From the NCBI RefSeq assembly GCF_034702125.1, contig NC_085872.1:29207634-29271633 (forward strand): DNA of 64,000 bases. The letters are read 5' to 3'. Each line of letters starts with the position of its first letter. Position 1 is the first letter of the stretch. Below the pieces are notes generated by a model. The model was not told where the DNA came from and made no database searches. It was given only the letters and a program-made list of their open reading frames with translations. This DNA is from Engraulis encrasicolus (lineage: Eukaryota; Chordata; Actinopteri; Clupeiformes; Engraulidae). Of this stretch, positions 38,860-51,285 are shown piece by piece. The translations under genes and the position numbers were made by a program.

Positions 38860-40650
38860 GCATTTTTTCGTCCCTCACATCGTCGGGTTTATCACACGTT
38901 TGAAGCCTTTGTTTCCATGTCGGTTGAAAGTTTTTCTCTCTACTCATTTTTTTGATTGCATCCATGTTTGACTGTACTACTGCCCCATGTAGTATTGCCT
39001 GTTGTTTCTTAACCCTCTGGAGTCTAAAGCTAGATTTATGCTTGGTTCGTGGCCACTCCCACGCGACTTTTCACGCTCGCAGTTGCTGAAGTCTAATCTG
39101 ACCTTTAGGCCTCTCAGAGTCTTTGAGGTACTTCGCAACACCTTGACTTTTTTCAAGTATTTCAACCAACTATAAACATCTATGCAAAAGTGGCACACAT
39201 GGTTGTATTCTGAAAAGCCTAACAAAAAGGAATATGACAGTAAAGTGAATGTAATACAAACAAGTTTTATTTAAATTGAGTGTAAACACAACTGTACCAA
39301 ACAGTGCCAGAAAACACACTCTAAATATATGTTGCCAAGACTTTTGAAGATTGAACCTTGTAAACACAAGTGTTTGCTACTTAAAAGAAAAAAGAGCATT
39401 TAGAAATGTTTTGTTGTTTCCTTATAAAGTGTGAAAGAGTAATTGTAAGTCAAGCCAGTTTCTCTGTAAGTTGAATACTAATTAGATGGACCTGTAACAC
39501 CTCTGATGGCCCCCACCCCCATGTCACTTTCCATTTGATAATTGTCAGTATATATTTTAAAAAATGAAGTTTCAAGGTTTTTTATGGTGTCACTTATATG
39601 TTTGAATGACAAAAACTCACAGAGTTACAGATGTTCACTTGAGGGACCACACCGGAGCAGCACAGATGTAATTGTTTGTGTTTTTTATTATTTAAGTGCA
39701 CAACATGACCATGATTTCCTGCCTCTCTCCCGTCGATGCACCAGATCATAAAGCATAAGCGCAAAGAATTACCCTTTTGTTTGAAGAGTGACAGATGTGT
39801 TTTTGTAGAAGTGTCAAATCCGGTCACTGGTGACCACCTAGACCTCAGGGTGTTAACAGTCTCATTTTGTCTCACTTGGTCTATCGCTGTTTGTAATATC
39901 AATAGCCCCATACGACTTTGTTGCTGTCGATCAACATTGACGAAGGGCGTGAGCGAGAACTTGTTGTCACGATGTGGGTGTTATTAAATACAGCGCATTT
40001 GCAGTCGGCCACAAATATGAACGAGACGATGAGCTCTACTAACACACCACGTGTGAGGAGTGGGGGGACAGGCAGGGAGGAGGAGCTGAAGTGGGGACCT
40101 GCGCAAACTTGTGTAGAGGTGTGAGACAAGACCCATATACACACGTGAGTGAGTTGTTGACCAACCAGTTCATGGGCGCGTGACCTCGGAGGCAGTCCTC
40201 AGACGAGCGTTGAAGGGGATAAGCAACTGCAGAGGTTGCAAGATCTGACTGCAGTCGCATTCATCCCGCGATAGTTTGACACCATGTGACATGTCACCTC
40301 GTCGACGCAACATCGACGAAATTTCGAAGTTTGACAGGAAATCTAACCGTCATGCAGCATTTTCATCCAGGCTGCATTGCTGTCTAAATGCGCATGCATG
40401 CGTTGACGACAAGTCGATCGCGCCTAATGTAGAGTCCATGTGCAGCTTTTTGGAACTTCCTGTCTCTTATCCCCACCACAATTTGGTCTCTGATGAGCCC
40501 ATCCTTCAGTAAGCCAAATTTACGGTGTTCTGCTAACTTGTGAACTTTTGTCTGCTTCTGCACTCTCCCCTTCTTGCTGGCATCGCATATTAAACTGTGC
40601 CCTTTCAAAAATTATGTTTGCCTATGAAATGTTTTTCAATTGCTATAGGC
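38860..40650. other. Gene-free stretch
   Basis: No coding feature with family signature was seen. Short open frames on both strands overlap each other. Confidence 0.4.
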
Positions 40651-40651
40651 T

Positions 40652-43600
40652 ACGTATCTATAGGCCAACCCTGAATGGGTGTGTGTCACATGCTCAAGGA
40701 CATGGCCAAGGTTATTTCAATGCCATGTTTTATGTACTGTCATAAAACTTGTCTGCAATGCTGATATAAAGAAAACTAGTGTGTTATGCGGTATACTTTA
40801 TTACAAAGCCTTTCGTAATGCATTTTGCTTTCTTTCATTGAAGAAAAAATGTCCTGGCATTTTGGCACAGACCACCCCCTCACACAAAACACCCACACAT
40901 AATAATATGACAGTTCATGTTTCGATAGTTCATGTGTCGATGTTGATGACAGGGCTGGCCTGGGACCAAAAAATGGCCTGGCATTTTGGCATAGTCCAGC
41001 CCCTCACACAAACACCCACACATCAAGAATATGGTATGCTATTGTGGGACGCTTCGCTTCTACTGTGACAAAGGGCATTTCAGTGCTGCTACTGTATGTG
41101 GCGCCATCTACTGACGTCATGGCTTTGGTGCGATGTCGGCCTTGGACACGTTGGCAGCATCCGCAAATCTGAAACAGCCTTAACCTTCATCAGTAGGCCC
41201 ACAGCCAGCTAATTGACACAGGACACAACACTGGGTTGTTCATGCCATCTGATCAAAGGTAGACTGTGGCGCGTGTGAGTAATCTAGTGAACCAGCCCTT
41301 AAGGTAAGGACACACAAGGTGATGTTTTTGAGTAATGTAGCCTGAGAACAACATGATTAGGTCATAATTTTCTGATTGAATGGTTGACAAAAAGTTGTCT
41401 GCTGCTGATCCAAGTTTTCTGGATTAAAAAAGCATGATGATAGACAACCACATCACATAGCCTTTCCCACAAACATTGTTCAAAAAGTTATCCTTTCAAC
41501 CATTACCTTTAGTATTTCAGTTTGTTTCCTACACAATCTTGGTTCAGCTATGTTGATGTTTATTTCATTGGCAGAATCGTACCTAAAAAAAATAGCAATT
41601 AGGGAACAGAGTGAGGTTTGTGACTGATGTAGAATGTGTGGTACATCTGAAGTGTAGTTTAGTCAGAGAGACTGGATTATACTCCTAGAATCTCTGGTTT
41701 GGTGGCAGGATGATGGACTGGCTAAATTCACGTTCTAACACGTTCTAAATACACGTAATTAAAAGCATTTGGTGATAAGCGAAAGACAGATGCAATCACT
41801 TTGAACAAAAGCAGTCAATAGGTTGAACTTACTGATCGCATAGTCAATGAGTTGAACATACTGACAGCATAATCAAGGCCACACCTGTAAAAGCAATAAA
41901 TATATTACTCCTAGTATGATGCCATAAAATTGCTAGAGAGAGTACAGTAGAATCTAGAGTCTAGAGTACTCCCCAGTTTGGTGATTATAGAAAAATGGGG
42001 TAAGGATCAGGAAATGAATTTGAGCTGGACTCAAACTCAGGTCGGTTCCTTAGCCAACGGTGACACGACGCCCCCACTTGTGTAATTTTGCTAATACAGT
42101 TTGCATAATATATATATGGCGTGTGGTAAATTCTGTGTTTGTAGGTTAAGTCATATTTTAAATTTTGGTCAATGAAAAAATACAGTATGTGCCATGTGTA
42201 ACTGATGTGACTAAGAACAATGAAAGCCATACATTATTTAAGTTCTTTCAGTATTCATACATTGCCCAAATAATTAATACCTTTTTCTTCATGTTTGAAG
42301 GACGGATCATGCTAAATTAAATGTTTTTTGAAAGCAAAGCTGATTCATATTTCTATACTGTGTATATGTATATGTATGTTCTCACTCTGGAATTAGACAT
42401 CGGGAGCTTACAGACAGAATATTAATCCATGGAGTAGTATAGGCTGTGTATAACTGACAGATCAGATGGTAGCTACTCATTTAATTTGAATACATTTGCT
42501 CAGCATATACAGTTCCTTCCAACCCATATCAATTATGTTTCATGTTAATCCGCATGTTAAGAATTTAGCACAGTACCACTCATTTGGCGCAGCATGTCAG
42601 AGACACAGCACATTCCTGATTTAATAGGTGGATGTTTGATTGTAGCTGTTGTTGCTAAAGTTCCAATCTGATCCACATTGGGTGATGGCTCCTCCCCTGT
42701 ACCACAGTGTTGCATGCAATAACATGTCCCTATCCCTTCTCCTTACAGCTGCTTTTGTGGTCAAAAGACGCTGCCACATAATTCCTTAACTCATAAACAT
42801 CCCAGTGTTTTACATCATAATCTAGTTGAGGTTAATCATCATGATGTTGACTAATAGCGTCCAGTAGCAACCACCTGCTGTCTATTAATTAGATATCTGT
42901 AGTTTGGTGCCGTAGAGAAGGAAATGGAGAGGAAGATTTTATTTAATACTTGATACAATAAAACAGTGTAACTACTGGTATGAATGACTCAGCATATCTA
43001 AATGAAGGACATCATGTAAATAAGAGAATAGTTGACCTGAGGCATCACATAACTGTCAAGTCAAGTCAAGTCGATGTTATTGTCGATTTCTTTTCATGCA
43101 CTGGTCGTACAAAGAATTTGAAACGTAATTTGTCTTGACTTGATAGATATGTGACCTGATTAAATGTTGACTTGACTTGATAGTTATGTGATGCCTCAGA
43201 TCATGGAGTTAAAGAGTGGCTGCCAAACATCTCACCTAATTACTTTCAAATGTGTCTCCCAGCTCTGCTGTCCCTGCTACACTGTTCCAGATACACGTGA
43301 CTGAAATCCACAAGTCTTTTCATACAAAGCCCATTTATCAGATTAGATACATACTTCTATACTGTTTAAGAATATTGTATCATCTAATGGTAGGTTAAAG
43401 CAAATGGAAGAGAATGTTCAGTTTCTAACTATTTGTAGAAGTATTTGATATATTCATACGGTACATAGGCCTATCTATAAACCACCTTCAGCTGATGACA
43501 AACAAGATTATGGTTTGGTCTTCATTGATAATGAAAGAACAAGGAGTATTTTTGATTATTTATTTATTTATGTTGTGCTGGTAAGTAACATGGTCAGAAA

Positions 43601-44112
43601 GTCCTCCGATTTTTTCAGAACATATATACGTATAGAGTAGAGTAGAGAAGAGTAACTTTAAGGTGTCAAGTAGCTTACATAAAATATACATAATACCCAC
43701 ATGGACATTTCAAGACACATGTAATACAGGTAATAGCCAAGGAGCAAGAAAATAAAGACTACAGAAAATAAAAAAATAAAAAGGCAAATGTGCGATGTAA
43801 TTGGGCAACAGCTACCAGATACATATTCATTTCAATATAAATATAAAAGCTATATACTTTGTACACAAGTTTGTCCTAATCATTATCACCAAGTCATTGA
43901 CTAACATCGTTGAAAGGAAAAACAAAGCTACAATATGGAAAGCTCAGTTCTAAATACAAATACACTTTAAGTTATTGCAATGCATAGCATGTGCATACTA
44001 TAGATGTGCTGGCAAAGCATGGTGAGCCCTGCAGTTCTCCTGCAAGTCTTGTGGTCACTGTGTTTCCAGAACTTTACTATTGTTACATGAAAGTCATGTC
44101 ACTGAAACTACT
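40652..44112. repeat. Segmental duplication block A, copy 2
   Basis: Partner of 27675-33754 (see there for anchor matches). It lies immediately 3' of cyp8b copy 2. It lacks the LINE fragment and the nested DNA element of copy 1, giving clean empty sites for both, and carries its own inverted repeat at 43036-43200. No gene was seen within it. Confidence 0.92.
43036..43200. repeat. Inverted repeat with ~34-bp arms
   Basis: CTGAGGCATCACATAACT plus TCAAGTCAAGTCAA at the left is inverted at the right (TTGACTTGACTTGATAGTTA then TGTGATGCCTCAG). The arms differ by one or two bases around a spacer of about 95 bp. AAGTCAAGTCAAGT is also found at about 50139. Confidence 0.75.
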
Positions 44113-44380
44113 CTAACTAACCCTGCCTTTAATTTCAAACAAGACATGACAATGGACAGACAGTTCAATGATAATGGCACATTTTTGTTCTACACACACA
44201 ATGGGATTATACATTGGCAAATATGTTCAGAGTGGAAATGTTGAATGCAGAGAATTAATATTGCTCTAAATTGGTCACATTTATAGATGTTCAGTATTAT
44301 TGTGATTCCTTGTTATTGATATAGACTAACAATCAGCAAATGAGTGAAAGAGAGCAACTTAAAACTTCAGTACTGTATTT

Positions 44381-45913
44381 TCAGAACTTGAGCCTGTATC
44401 TGAAAGGAATATCTTTTGTGGGGTGCATTGCCCCAAATCCCCAACGGCGTGCATCAAAATCTGGGGTCTTCTCGTCAGGGTTCTTCAACTCAAACTCAAA
44501 GTAGGAGAGCATCAGGAACACAAACTGCTTCAGTTCATTGGTGGCAAAGAAACGACCGGGACACATGGTCACGCCTGCTCCCCAGGGCATGGTGTAATAT
44601 TTCACTTTTTTCCCATTTTTGTAAAAATCTGTTTTTCTCTTCCCATCTGCTGTAAGAAAGCGGTCATATTTAAACGTGTTTGGCTCAGGGTGAACTTCTT
44701 CATCCATGTGCACTGCAGAATAGGGGAAAAGCCCCACCCTGTCTCCCTCTCGAACATTATACTCACGGCCATCCGCCATCCTGATGTCCATGTCTTGCAG
44801 CACAGCACGAGTGAGGACGGGAGCTGCTGTGAGGCGTAAGGTCTCCTCCACAGCGCTGTCCAGGACCGGTGTCTTCATCAGCATGTCCCTTGTCAGGTCC
44901 ACCAGGGGTCCTCCACGCTTGACCTCCTGCCCAGTCTCTTGAAGCACCTCTTCCACCTCAGCTCTTACGGCTTTCATGGCTTCAGGATGCTTCATTAGGA
45001 ACATGAGCAGCCAGAAGGCAGAGGGTCCCGTGTTGCCTTGCGATGCCCAGAGCAGGAGGAGCATGAAGCGGTCCTGCATGAACTCTTCCATTCCATGCTC
45101 AGCTCTCACTTGCTGTTGGTCAAAAACCCAGCCACTGATGTTGTCTCTGTTCAGCATTTTTTGCACTGACAGCGTATTCCAGAAGAGTTTTTTCAGACGC
45201 TCTACTTCTCTTTTCTGGCTGGGTCCCAGGACACCGTAGGCCAGATTGGGGAACAGTTGGTCATACTTTCGGAATTCATAGAAGAGTTTTTCTGATTTGT
45301 GACGATCCTCCTCTTTGGCTTTCTCTTGGCTACCTGATGTGTCAACAGTCTCATTGCCAAACAATGCAAGGTAGCCTGCTCTGAAAACAATGTTGTAGCT
45401 GTAGTTGAAAAGTCCGTCGTCGTGCCAGTCACATTGATTGTCTCCAGCACTGTGCAGCATTAGATTTTGGAGGTTGGTCATCATGGCTTGGGTCATCACA
45501 GATAGACCATCACCCATGAGGTGCTTGTTGCTGTACATTTGGTAGTACTTGTGATCTCCACCCTCCATTGTTGAATATCCAAAAACTCTTTGAACAAGAT
45601 GCCTGGCGAATTTATTGAAGTCCAGTTTTGCCCTTGCCTCCTTCACCACTGACCCAAAGGACAAAGGATCCATAATGAAGGTGAAGTAAAAACCTCCCAG
45701 CAGCACGGTGAAAATGTCTCCATGCTTCTCCTTCATTCTCTCCAAAAACTTTGCTGTATCTCTTCTGAACTCGAAAACGTGACCCAGCCATGGCAGTGGA
45801 CCTTTATCAAGTGGAGGCTCTCCTTTACGGTGCCGGCGGAAAGCTCCCAGGAGGTACAGGCCACCTAACACTGAAAGAAAAAGAGCGAGCAAAACAGGCA
45901 GTATCAAGCCCAT
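44381..45913 (-). CDS. Cytochrome P450 family 8 subfamily B, sterol 12-alpha-hydroxylase-like, copy 2
   Basis: This is a 510-residue, intronless paralog of the gene at 24869-26398, in the same orientation, with the same predicted ER location and sterol 12-alpha-hydroxylase-type role. All P450 hallmarks are intact: N-terminal anchor, WASQGNTGP I-helix, ETLR (ExxR), and PWGAGVTMCPG with heme ligand C451. I count about 28 differences from copy 1. They cluster at residues about 100-147 (including one extra Gly, EGGDHKY versus EGDHKY, in the B-C loop region that forms substrate recognition site 1) and in the last 25 residues. The middle is almost invariant, and 286 nt are identical in both genes. 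Intact reading frame and clustered changes suggest a functional second enzyme, possibly with altered substrate preference; that is inference. It is best called a cyp8b paralog; numbering needs phylogeny. Confidence 0.94.
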   Translation of the reverse strand: MGLILPVLLALFLSVLGGLYLLGAFRRHRKGEPPLDKGPLPWLGHVFEFRRDTAKFLERMKEKHGDIFTVLLGGFYFTFIMDPLSFGSVVKEARAKLDFNKFARHLVQRVFGYSTMEGGDHKYYQMYSNKHLMGDGLSVMTQAMMTNLQNLMLHSAGDNQCDWHDDGLFNYSYNIVFRAGYLALFGNETVDTSGSQEKAKEEDRHKSEKLFYEFRKYDQLFPNLAYGVLGPSQKREVERLKKLFWNTLSVQKMLNRDNISGWVFDQQQVRAEHGMEEFMQDRFMLLLLWASQGNTGPSAFWLLMFLMKHPEAMKAVRAEVEEVLQETGQEVKRGGPLVDLTRDMLMKTPVLDSAVEETLRLTAAPVLTRAVLQDMDIRMADGREYNVREGDRVGLFPYSAVHMDEEVHPEPNTFKYDRFLTADGKRKTDFYKNGKKVKYYTMPWGAGVTMCPGRFFATNELKQFVFLMLSYFEFELKNPDEKTPDFDARRWGFGAMHPTKDIPFRYRLKF

Positions 45914-45969
45914 GGCTGTTCTCTCAGTAAATCAGCCACTGTGTTTCAAAGAGCTCTGCTTGAGACACA

Positions 45970-45975
45970 TTTATA
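45970..45975 (-). promoter_or_regulatory. TATA box of cyp8b copy 2
   Basis: Minus-strand TATAAA lies 57 bp upstream of the ATG. Sequence upstream of the start differs from copy 1 soon after the ATG, so the two genes have separate promoters despite near-identical coding regions. Confidence 0.6.
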
Positions 45976-45999
45976 CACACTGGAGCTTTAACTCCTCCC

Positions 46000-47470
46000 C
46001 TTACAAGAACACTGGCATTGTTTTTCACATATCCTAATGTAACCCTTTTTTAGTTGCCCCATTTTACGCACAACCCCTTGTGCAATACAGTGATTGCATT
46101 GGTAAATGATTTCTCTCTTTGATGATACACCTTGACACATTTTATAATGAGGTACATCACATTCAATAGGGCCTACCTTCATCCAACCTTGAACACATTG
46201 ACAGAGCTACCAGATCGCCCCCCAGTGGAAACTGTAGCCTCCCAAGTCGACGCACAGCATTTGGACAATCGGCCCCAACTGAATTCTAATGACAGGACAT
46301 GATGATGCATACAGGAACAAGATATTCAGTGTTAACTTGCTACAGATTTGCCTTACAACACTATTATTTGGCATCACTTACACCATTATTGAGTTGTGGA
46401 TCCTCTCAAGGTAACAGGGAATTAAGTATGATGCAAGGGTGACTGCAAATCTTAAAAGAACTTAAAATTGATTTTCGTCAAGTGTATAGTTATTAAACAA
46501 ACTAAAACAAGTTTAAACCAACTCTTAGATAAATATTATGCCCTAATTTGCTTAAACCACCATGTCAGCTGACGCGTTTCGGCCCTCAAGCAATCGTCAG
46601 TGTGTAACGTGAACAAAGGAATGCCTGTGTTCACATTATGCACTGACAATGTCTTGAAGGCCGAAACGTGTCTGCTGATATGGTATGTGACGGTCTGCTG
46701 ACGTGACGGTCTGCTGACATGGCGTCCATGCATTCACATTGCGTTTGAGGGGTGAAACGCCTTTGCTGATGTGGTGGTATAAATAAATAGTCAGGCATAT
46801 ATATTTTTGCTACATGTTGGTTTATATTTAACTGATTCTTGTATATGTGGCTAAAACAGGTTTTATTTTTGAAAGAAGAAAAATGTTCAAATCCAAAATA
46901 TAGGCCCAGAAGTATATTATTACAGGCAAAGGTCTTGACTGTACAGCTATATATTGGAACAGCCTCCCTATATTTTATTTTTTCATGAAATAGGCTCCTA
47001 CGTATTTTTTGTCGACACGTCAGACTCAATTAAAAGTAAAAAAAAAAAAATACAAAATACCTAAACTAGACCTATACCATTCCTTTTTGACTACCCACTG
47101 GTGATTCATCAGTTGACTGCTCACGGAACAGTGACGTCTTACTGCTACATGTGACATCAAGAAAGCATCTGTCATAGGTGATACACCAAACCGCTCAACA
47201 AACCACAAAATACCTCTGTCCTTCCTTGAATTATACTTCATCTGTCAAGCCATGCATCATCCTGTTATCATACATGCATTTACATTTACAAGACACCACT
47301 GTCTTTGGGATATGTTGGAGAGGGCTTTACACAGCATTCAGAATGTACCATAATCCATACAAAATCTTAGTGAAAACCTAATGCAACACTGCAAGGAAAT
47401 AAACTCCTTGCAGTTTATGGAAACAATACAACCCCAAATGTGCTGTGTGATCAAAGCGAAAGCCGGTCAA
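46000..47470. other. Upstream region of cyp8b copy 2, no gene
   Basis: This holds ACGCGTTTCGGCCCTCAAGC (about 46574) and GGCCGAAACGTGTCTGCTGA (about 46659) with GGTGAAACGCC (about 46751), wording common to teleost CGAAACG retroposons/MITEs. A T-run and simple AT sequence lie near 46.8-47.05 kb. No exon was seen. Confidence 0.45.
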
Positions 47471-48190
47471 ACAACATTTTAGTCTGTGTGACCTTTTTTG
47501 GTGGTAAGTGGTGACTTGTCTGCCCCTGCTGAGTATATTTGTTGCACTAATACTGTACATTACATCACATTTCATAACAAAAAAAGAGCACACTTTTAAC
47601 CAAAACACACCCTAAAAGAGGACATAAATAGCTACTGATATGTATGAGGTAACAGAGAAGACTTGAAGGACCAACACGTTTAGTGCAAAACGCTGATGAG
47701 GCTGGTAGAGAAAAAGAGACGAAGTATCCAAGGCACTCTTCCCAAAAAAGTTAAAATAGCTTTATTAATGGCTAAATCATTGTAGAAAAGTTAAAAACGC
47801 CAACACATTTCGGCCAAAGAGTGGCCTTCATCAGGGCAGAGTCCAGGAAAGCTGGTAGAGGTTAGCTTTTTGTTAATGATTGGGAAGCTCTCTGGGAAAA
47901 GGAGATGTGAAGAGGGATGGACCCAACCCACTCTTGTTTGTGCTGGTTATCCTATTCCACCCCTGAGAGACAATGGCAAATATTTGGACAGAGATTTTGT
48001 TGTGATGGGAAAAGACAAGACCAAACAGTTCCCCTGAAGCAGTGGAGTATTAAAAGTCATCCTTTGTTAGTCACATTGGATTAAAAGTCTGCTGCATGTA
48101 AAGTAATTGAAATGTAATGCAAAAAGCCAAAAATGCAAAAGCTACACCTGCTGTGTGATAGAACAATTCTTGGAAATGTTGTTTTATTAG
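47471..48190. repeat. Segmental duplication block B, copy 2
   Basis: This matches 33755-34440 (copy 1). Its right part (about 48050-48185, TGCAAAAGCTACACCTGCTG) matches 56296-56425 in copy 3. It contains the short retroposon at 47711-47850. Confidence 0.88.
47711..47850 (-). mobile_element. 140-bp retroposon with 10-bp TSD GCTGGTAGAG
   Basis: This is flanked by exact GCTGGTAGAG at 47701-47710 and 47851-47860. The uninterrupted site exists in block B copy 1 (34257-34266), proving the insertion. Read in reverse it has CCTGATGAAGGCCACTC, GGCCGAAATGTGTTGG and AATAAAGC, and ends in a T-rich tail. The long TSD suggests target-primed retrotransposition. Confidence 0.85.
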
Positions 48191-48200
48191 CCAAAAACCT

Positions 48201-48345
48201 TGTAAAATTGAAAGAAAAAATGTCTGCACACTTAAATCCCTAGTGAACTGAGCCCTGAGGAAGGTCAGTAGACCGAAAGCTTGGCTTATTAAAAAGAACA
48301 CAAAGGGGATTTAAGTGTGCAGACATTTTTTCTTTCAATTTTACA
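48201..48345. repeat. Perfect 40-bp inverted repeat
   Basis: The arms 48201-48240 and 48306-48345 are exact reverse complements around a 65-bp loop holding CCCTGAGGAAGG and GACCGAAAGCTTGG (retroposon-like wording). The perfect match implies a recent origin or conversion. Confidence 0.9.
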
Positions 48346-48399
48346 GTTTTTGTTTATGTTTTGCACCTTTTAATCGAGAGTGCGGTGTGATCCGGCTAA

Positions 48400-48980
48400 A
48401 CACAGATTAGCCAAAAACCTACCTGTGCAAATCAGATTTCTCATAAACCGATTACTGCAATAAAACCGATTATTATAAACGGTTTATTCAGTGTATATGA
48501 GCACTTCAATAAACCGGTTACTCCAAAAACCTGTTTATTGATGTGCATATAAACGGGCTCAGTGTGTGTGCTCCCCACAAAGGTTACAAAGTTACAGAGT
48601 ATATCCAAAAACGTCAGAGAAAATTCTCTTTGATAACTTTCAAAAATATATAAATAAACCTTGCCACAATCACCTAGACAACAGTCCACAGAGTACAAAT
48701 TCTCTCTATAAAACCCATCCCCTACTCTATCTTGGGCCTCCATGGAGGAAATTACAAGCAAAGGCAAATGAATGAAGCAGTACAGCTGTATAAATATTAA
48801 CACTGAACAAAGTGGGTAAAAGGAAATGATAGTGCTATAAAATGATTCCACTGGTCATCAGGTAGCACTGTCATATCCTGTGTCTTTACTGCAATCAGGC
48901 CTGCTGATAAACATGGCTGGGCCTGGGACACTAGCACCTGAACTAAGCCCCACTCCCTTGAATATGAGTCAGTGTAGTAG
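48400..48980. other. Gene-free stretch
   Basis: The segment has AAACCGATTA/AAACCGGTTACTCC repeat wording (about 48445-48520), likely a degenerate repeat. No gene was seen. Confidence 0.4.
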
Positions 48981-49522
48981 GGCAGTGTTTCCCAACCTTT
49001 TTTCTCCAGCGTACCCCCTAAGCCTTGTTTTCATATCATGAGTACCCCATATGTACGGAAGCCGAGAGCGGCCTCGTATCATCTTTTTTTTAATTCACTT
49101 CGTTATCCCGAGATAACGGTATAATTAATTGGAGATCTCGATAAAACAATAATGTCGTGTCACAGGCGGAACTGCATTCACTTGCGTTGTTTCCGAGGGG
49201 AACAATAGTCACAGCGACACCTGAGGTGCAGGTAAACAACAGCTCATTGGTAAACGCTGGCATGCCAATTCAGTTTGTTAATTAATGTAAAGCAAAGCAA
49301 TGAGAGCCACTTTAGTAATTAACCACTCTAGCGGTAGGCAGGAGTGCAATTTAAAAGCATCAGCTATCCGGAGAGGAACATAGCCGAGAGGGAACAGTGA
49401 AGAACTGGAGGAGTTGTAAACTGTGAAATCGCTGTGGAGGACCCCATCACGGACGGGAAACGGTGGACGGAGCCCCCCTTCTGCCCTTTGGGCAAGGTAA
49501 GTGCTACTTTGTGCGATATACC

Positions 49523-49907
49523 TAGGGTGACCAGACGTCCCGGTTTGACCGGGACAGTCCCGGTTTGGAGTTGTGTGTCCCAGGTGCCCAGCGAACCCTC
49601 TTGGGACACAAATATGTCCCGGTTTTGGCCACCCACTACATTGCGCCATGTCTATCAGGGTAAATATATGGAAAAGATGACATGTTTACCTGCCACAATT
49701 AATGGCAGCCAGCGCTTGTATGGAAAGCTTGAAGGAGTCAGTTGCGATTTGTCATTCCTCCCTCTAAAATTGATTAGAATGCAGGAAATTACATCTAAAA
49801 AATAAAAATTTTCCTGGGGGAGGACCCCCAGACCCGCCCGTCAAATATTGTCCTTCAGTCACGCACGAAGTGTCCCGGTTTCAGACTACAAAAATCTGGT
49901 CACCCTA
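49523..49907. mobile_element. hAT-like MITE, 385 bp, TSD GATATACC
   Basis: Ends TAGGGTGACCAGA and TCTGGTCACCCTA are exact inverted repeats with exact 8-bp TSDs GATATACC (49515-49522, 49908-49915). The interior has repeated GTCCCGGTTT. It lies just after the putative exon-1 donor of the passenger gene, i.e. within its intron. Confidence 0.93.
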
Positions 49908-50250
49908 GATATACCCCCCTTGCCACTGCCTGCCTAATGCTCTGTTGGCCCTTGCTCGCTAGGCTACACCTCCACCGTAGGTTACCATTGTGCTTGCAAT
50001 TGCCTCCTTGCCTTCGCTTGCCCCTGGTAACCCATCGTTGTGTTGCTGTCGCTACCCTGCCAGCATTATAATAATGTTGCTGGCCCATGGCCACTGCTGT
50101 GCTCGCACTGTTAACTCCTTTCTGTGTGTGCTGCTATCAAGTCAAGTCAACTGTACTTTATTGTCAAAAATCTATGTAACAGTGTTGGCACAGAACCAGT
50201 TTGAAATTGCGTTTGACCAGTCTCCAATGTGCAGTCTCCAATGTGCAATA

Positions 50251-50253
<3 letters not shown>

Positions 50254-50335
<82 letters not shown>
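50254..50335. repeat. (CA)n microsatellite
   Basis: About 40 pure units. It follows an AAGTCAAGTCAACTGTACTT repeat lead (about 50139). Confidence 0.97.
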
Positions 50336-50338
<3 letters not shown>

Positions 50339-50970
50339 CTAACCTACTCATACATGAATTTACTAAGCTTATTCTTTCTCTGACACATTCATTCACAGCA
50401 TGTGCAGTACACAGACAATACACACTCACACAAACTCTGTCATACTGATATAGACATGTAGGCTACAATACAATACACGCACACACACACCCAATCGCTT
50501 CCCCCAACCCCTGCTTGCATTAATGCTGCTACTCCCCTAGCCACCTGAGCTGCTAAAACTCTGAAGCGCTTGCCCACTGCATGTGCTACTGTTACTATTC
50601 CCGAGCCTTGCCTGTATGACTGTTGCTATAGTTCCCCAACATGGCTGTAAATTGTGCTGTGCTTACCATTGCTGTCCCCTTATTGCAAGAGCTGCTGCTA
50701 TCCCCCGGGCCCCTCCCTTTGCATGGGCTACTAACCTAGTCACCTGAACTACTGCAACCGTGCTGTGCTTACCCCTCTTGCCCCTCTGGCGTAACTACCT
50801 TGCTAACCTCCCCATCTCTTTTTCTCTAGCCCCAGCCCACAGGAAACCAGGCGGCTCCGACCTACTGTACCCCACCCACTCCTGCCAGAACGCCACCACA
50901 TCTCCCCAACGTTGGTCTGTCTTCACGTGTGAGTCTGTAGTGTTATTATGCTCCCTCTCCTGAGCTAAAG

Positions 50971-51285
50971 CAAGGGTGGGGAACCTTTTTCATTCGAGGG
51001 GCCACTTCAAATTCCTCCAAGGGCCGTAGAAGTTCTCAGAAGTCTGTACTATGAACACAAACCAGCATATTCCCCTGCACTTCATGTCTATATTGAAGGC
51101 AGCAAACTTTAAAAGAGACCACACCTTCTCTAGGCCCCCTTAATATAACATGATTGTATTGCCAATGCAGTTTTACAATGTCATATTTCATGTGAAGGAT
51201 GCATAGCATTAAAATTATATCGGGGGCCGGATAAAACGCTTCAAGGGCTGCAAACGGTCCTCAACACATAGGTTACCCACCCCTG
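50971..51285. mobile_element. hAT-like MITE, 315 bp
   Basis: The left end CAAGGGTGGGGAACCTTTTT and right end GGTTACCCACCCCTG are inverted. Flanks AGCTAAAG and ACCTTAAG (50963-50970, 51286-51293) agree at 6 of 8 bases, a plausible eroded TSD. Confidence 0.8.

Noticed and set aside
26440..47470. ACKR2 or other chemokine receptor expected from human chromosome 3 order
   Set aside because: No seven-membrane receptor exon was found between or near the cyp8b genes.
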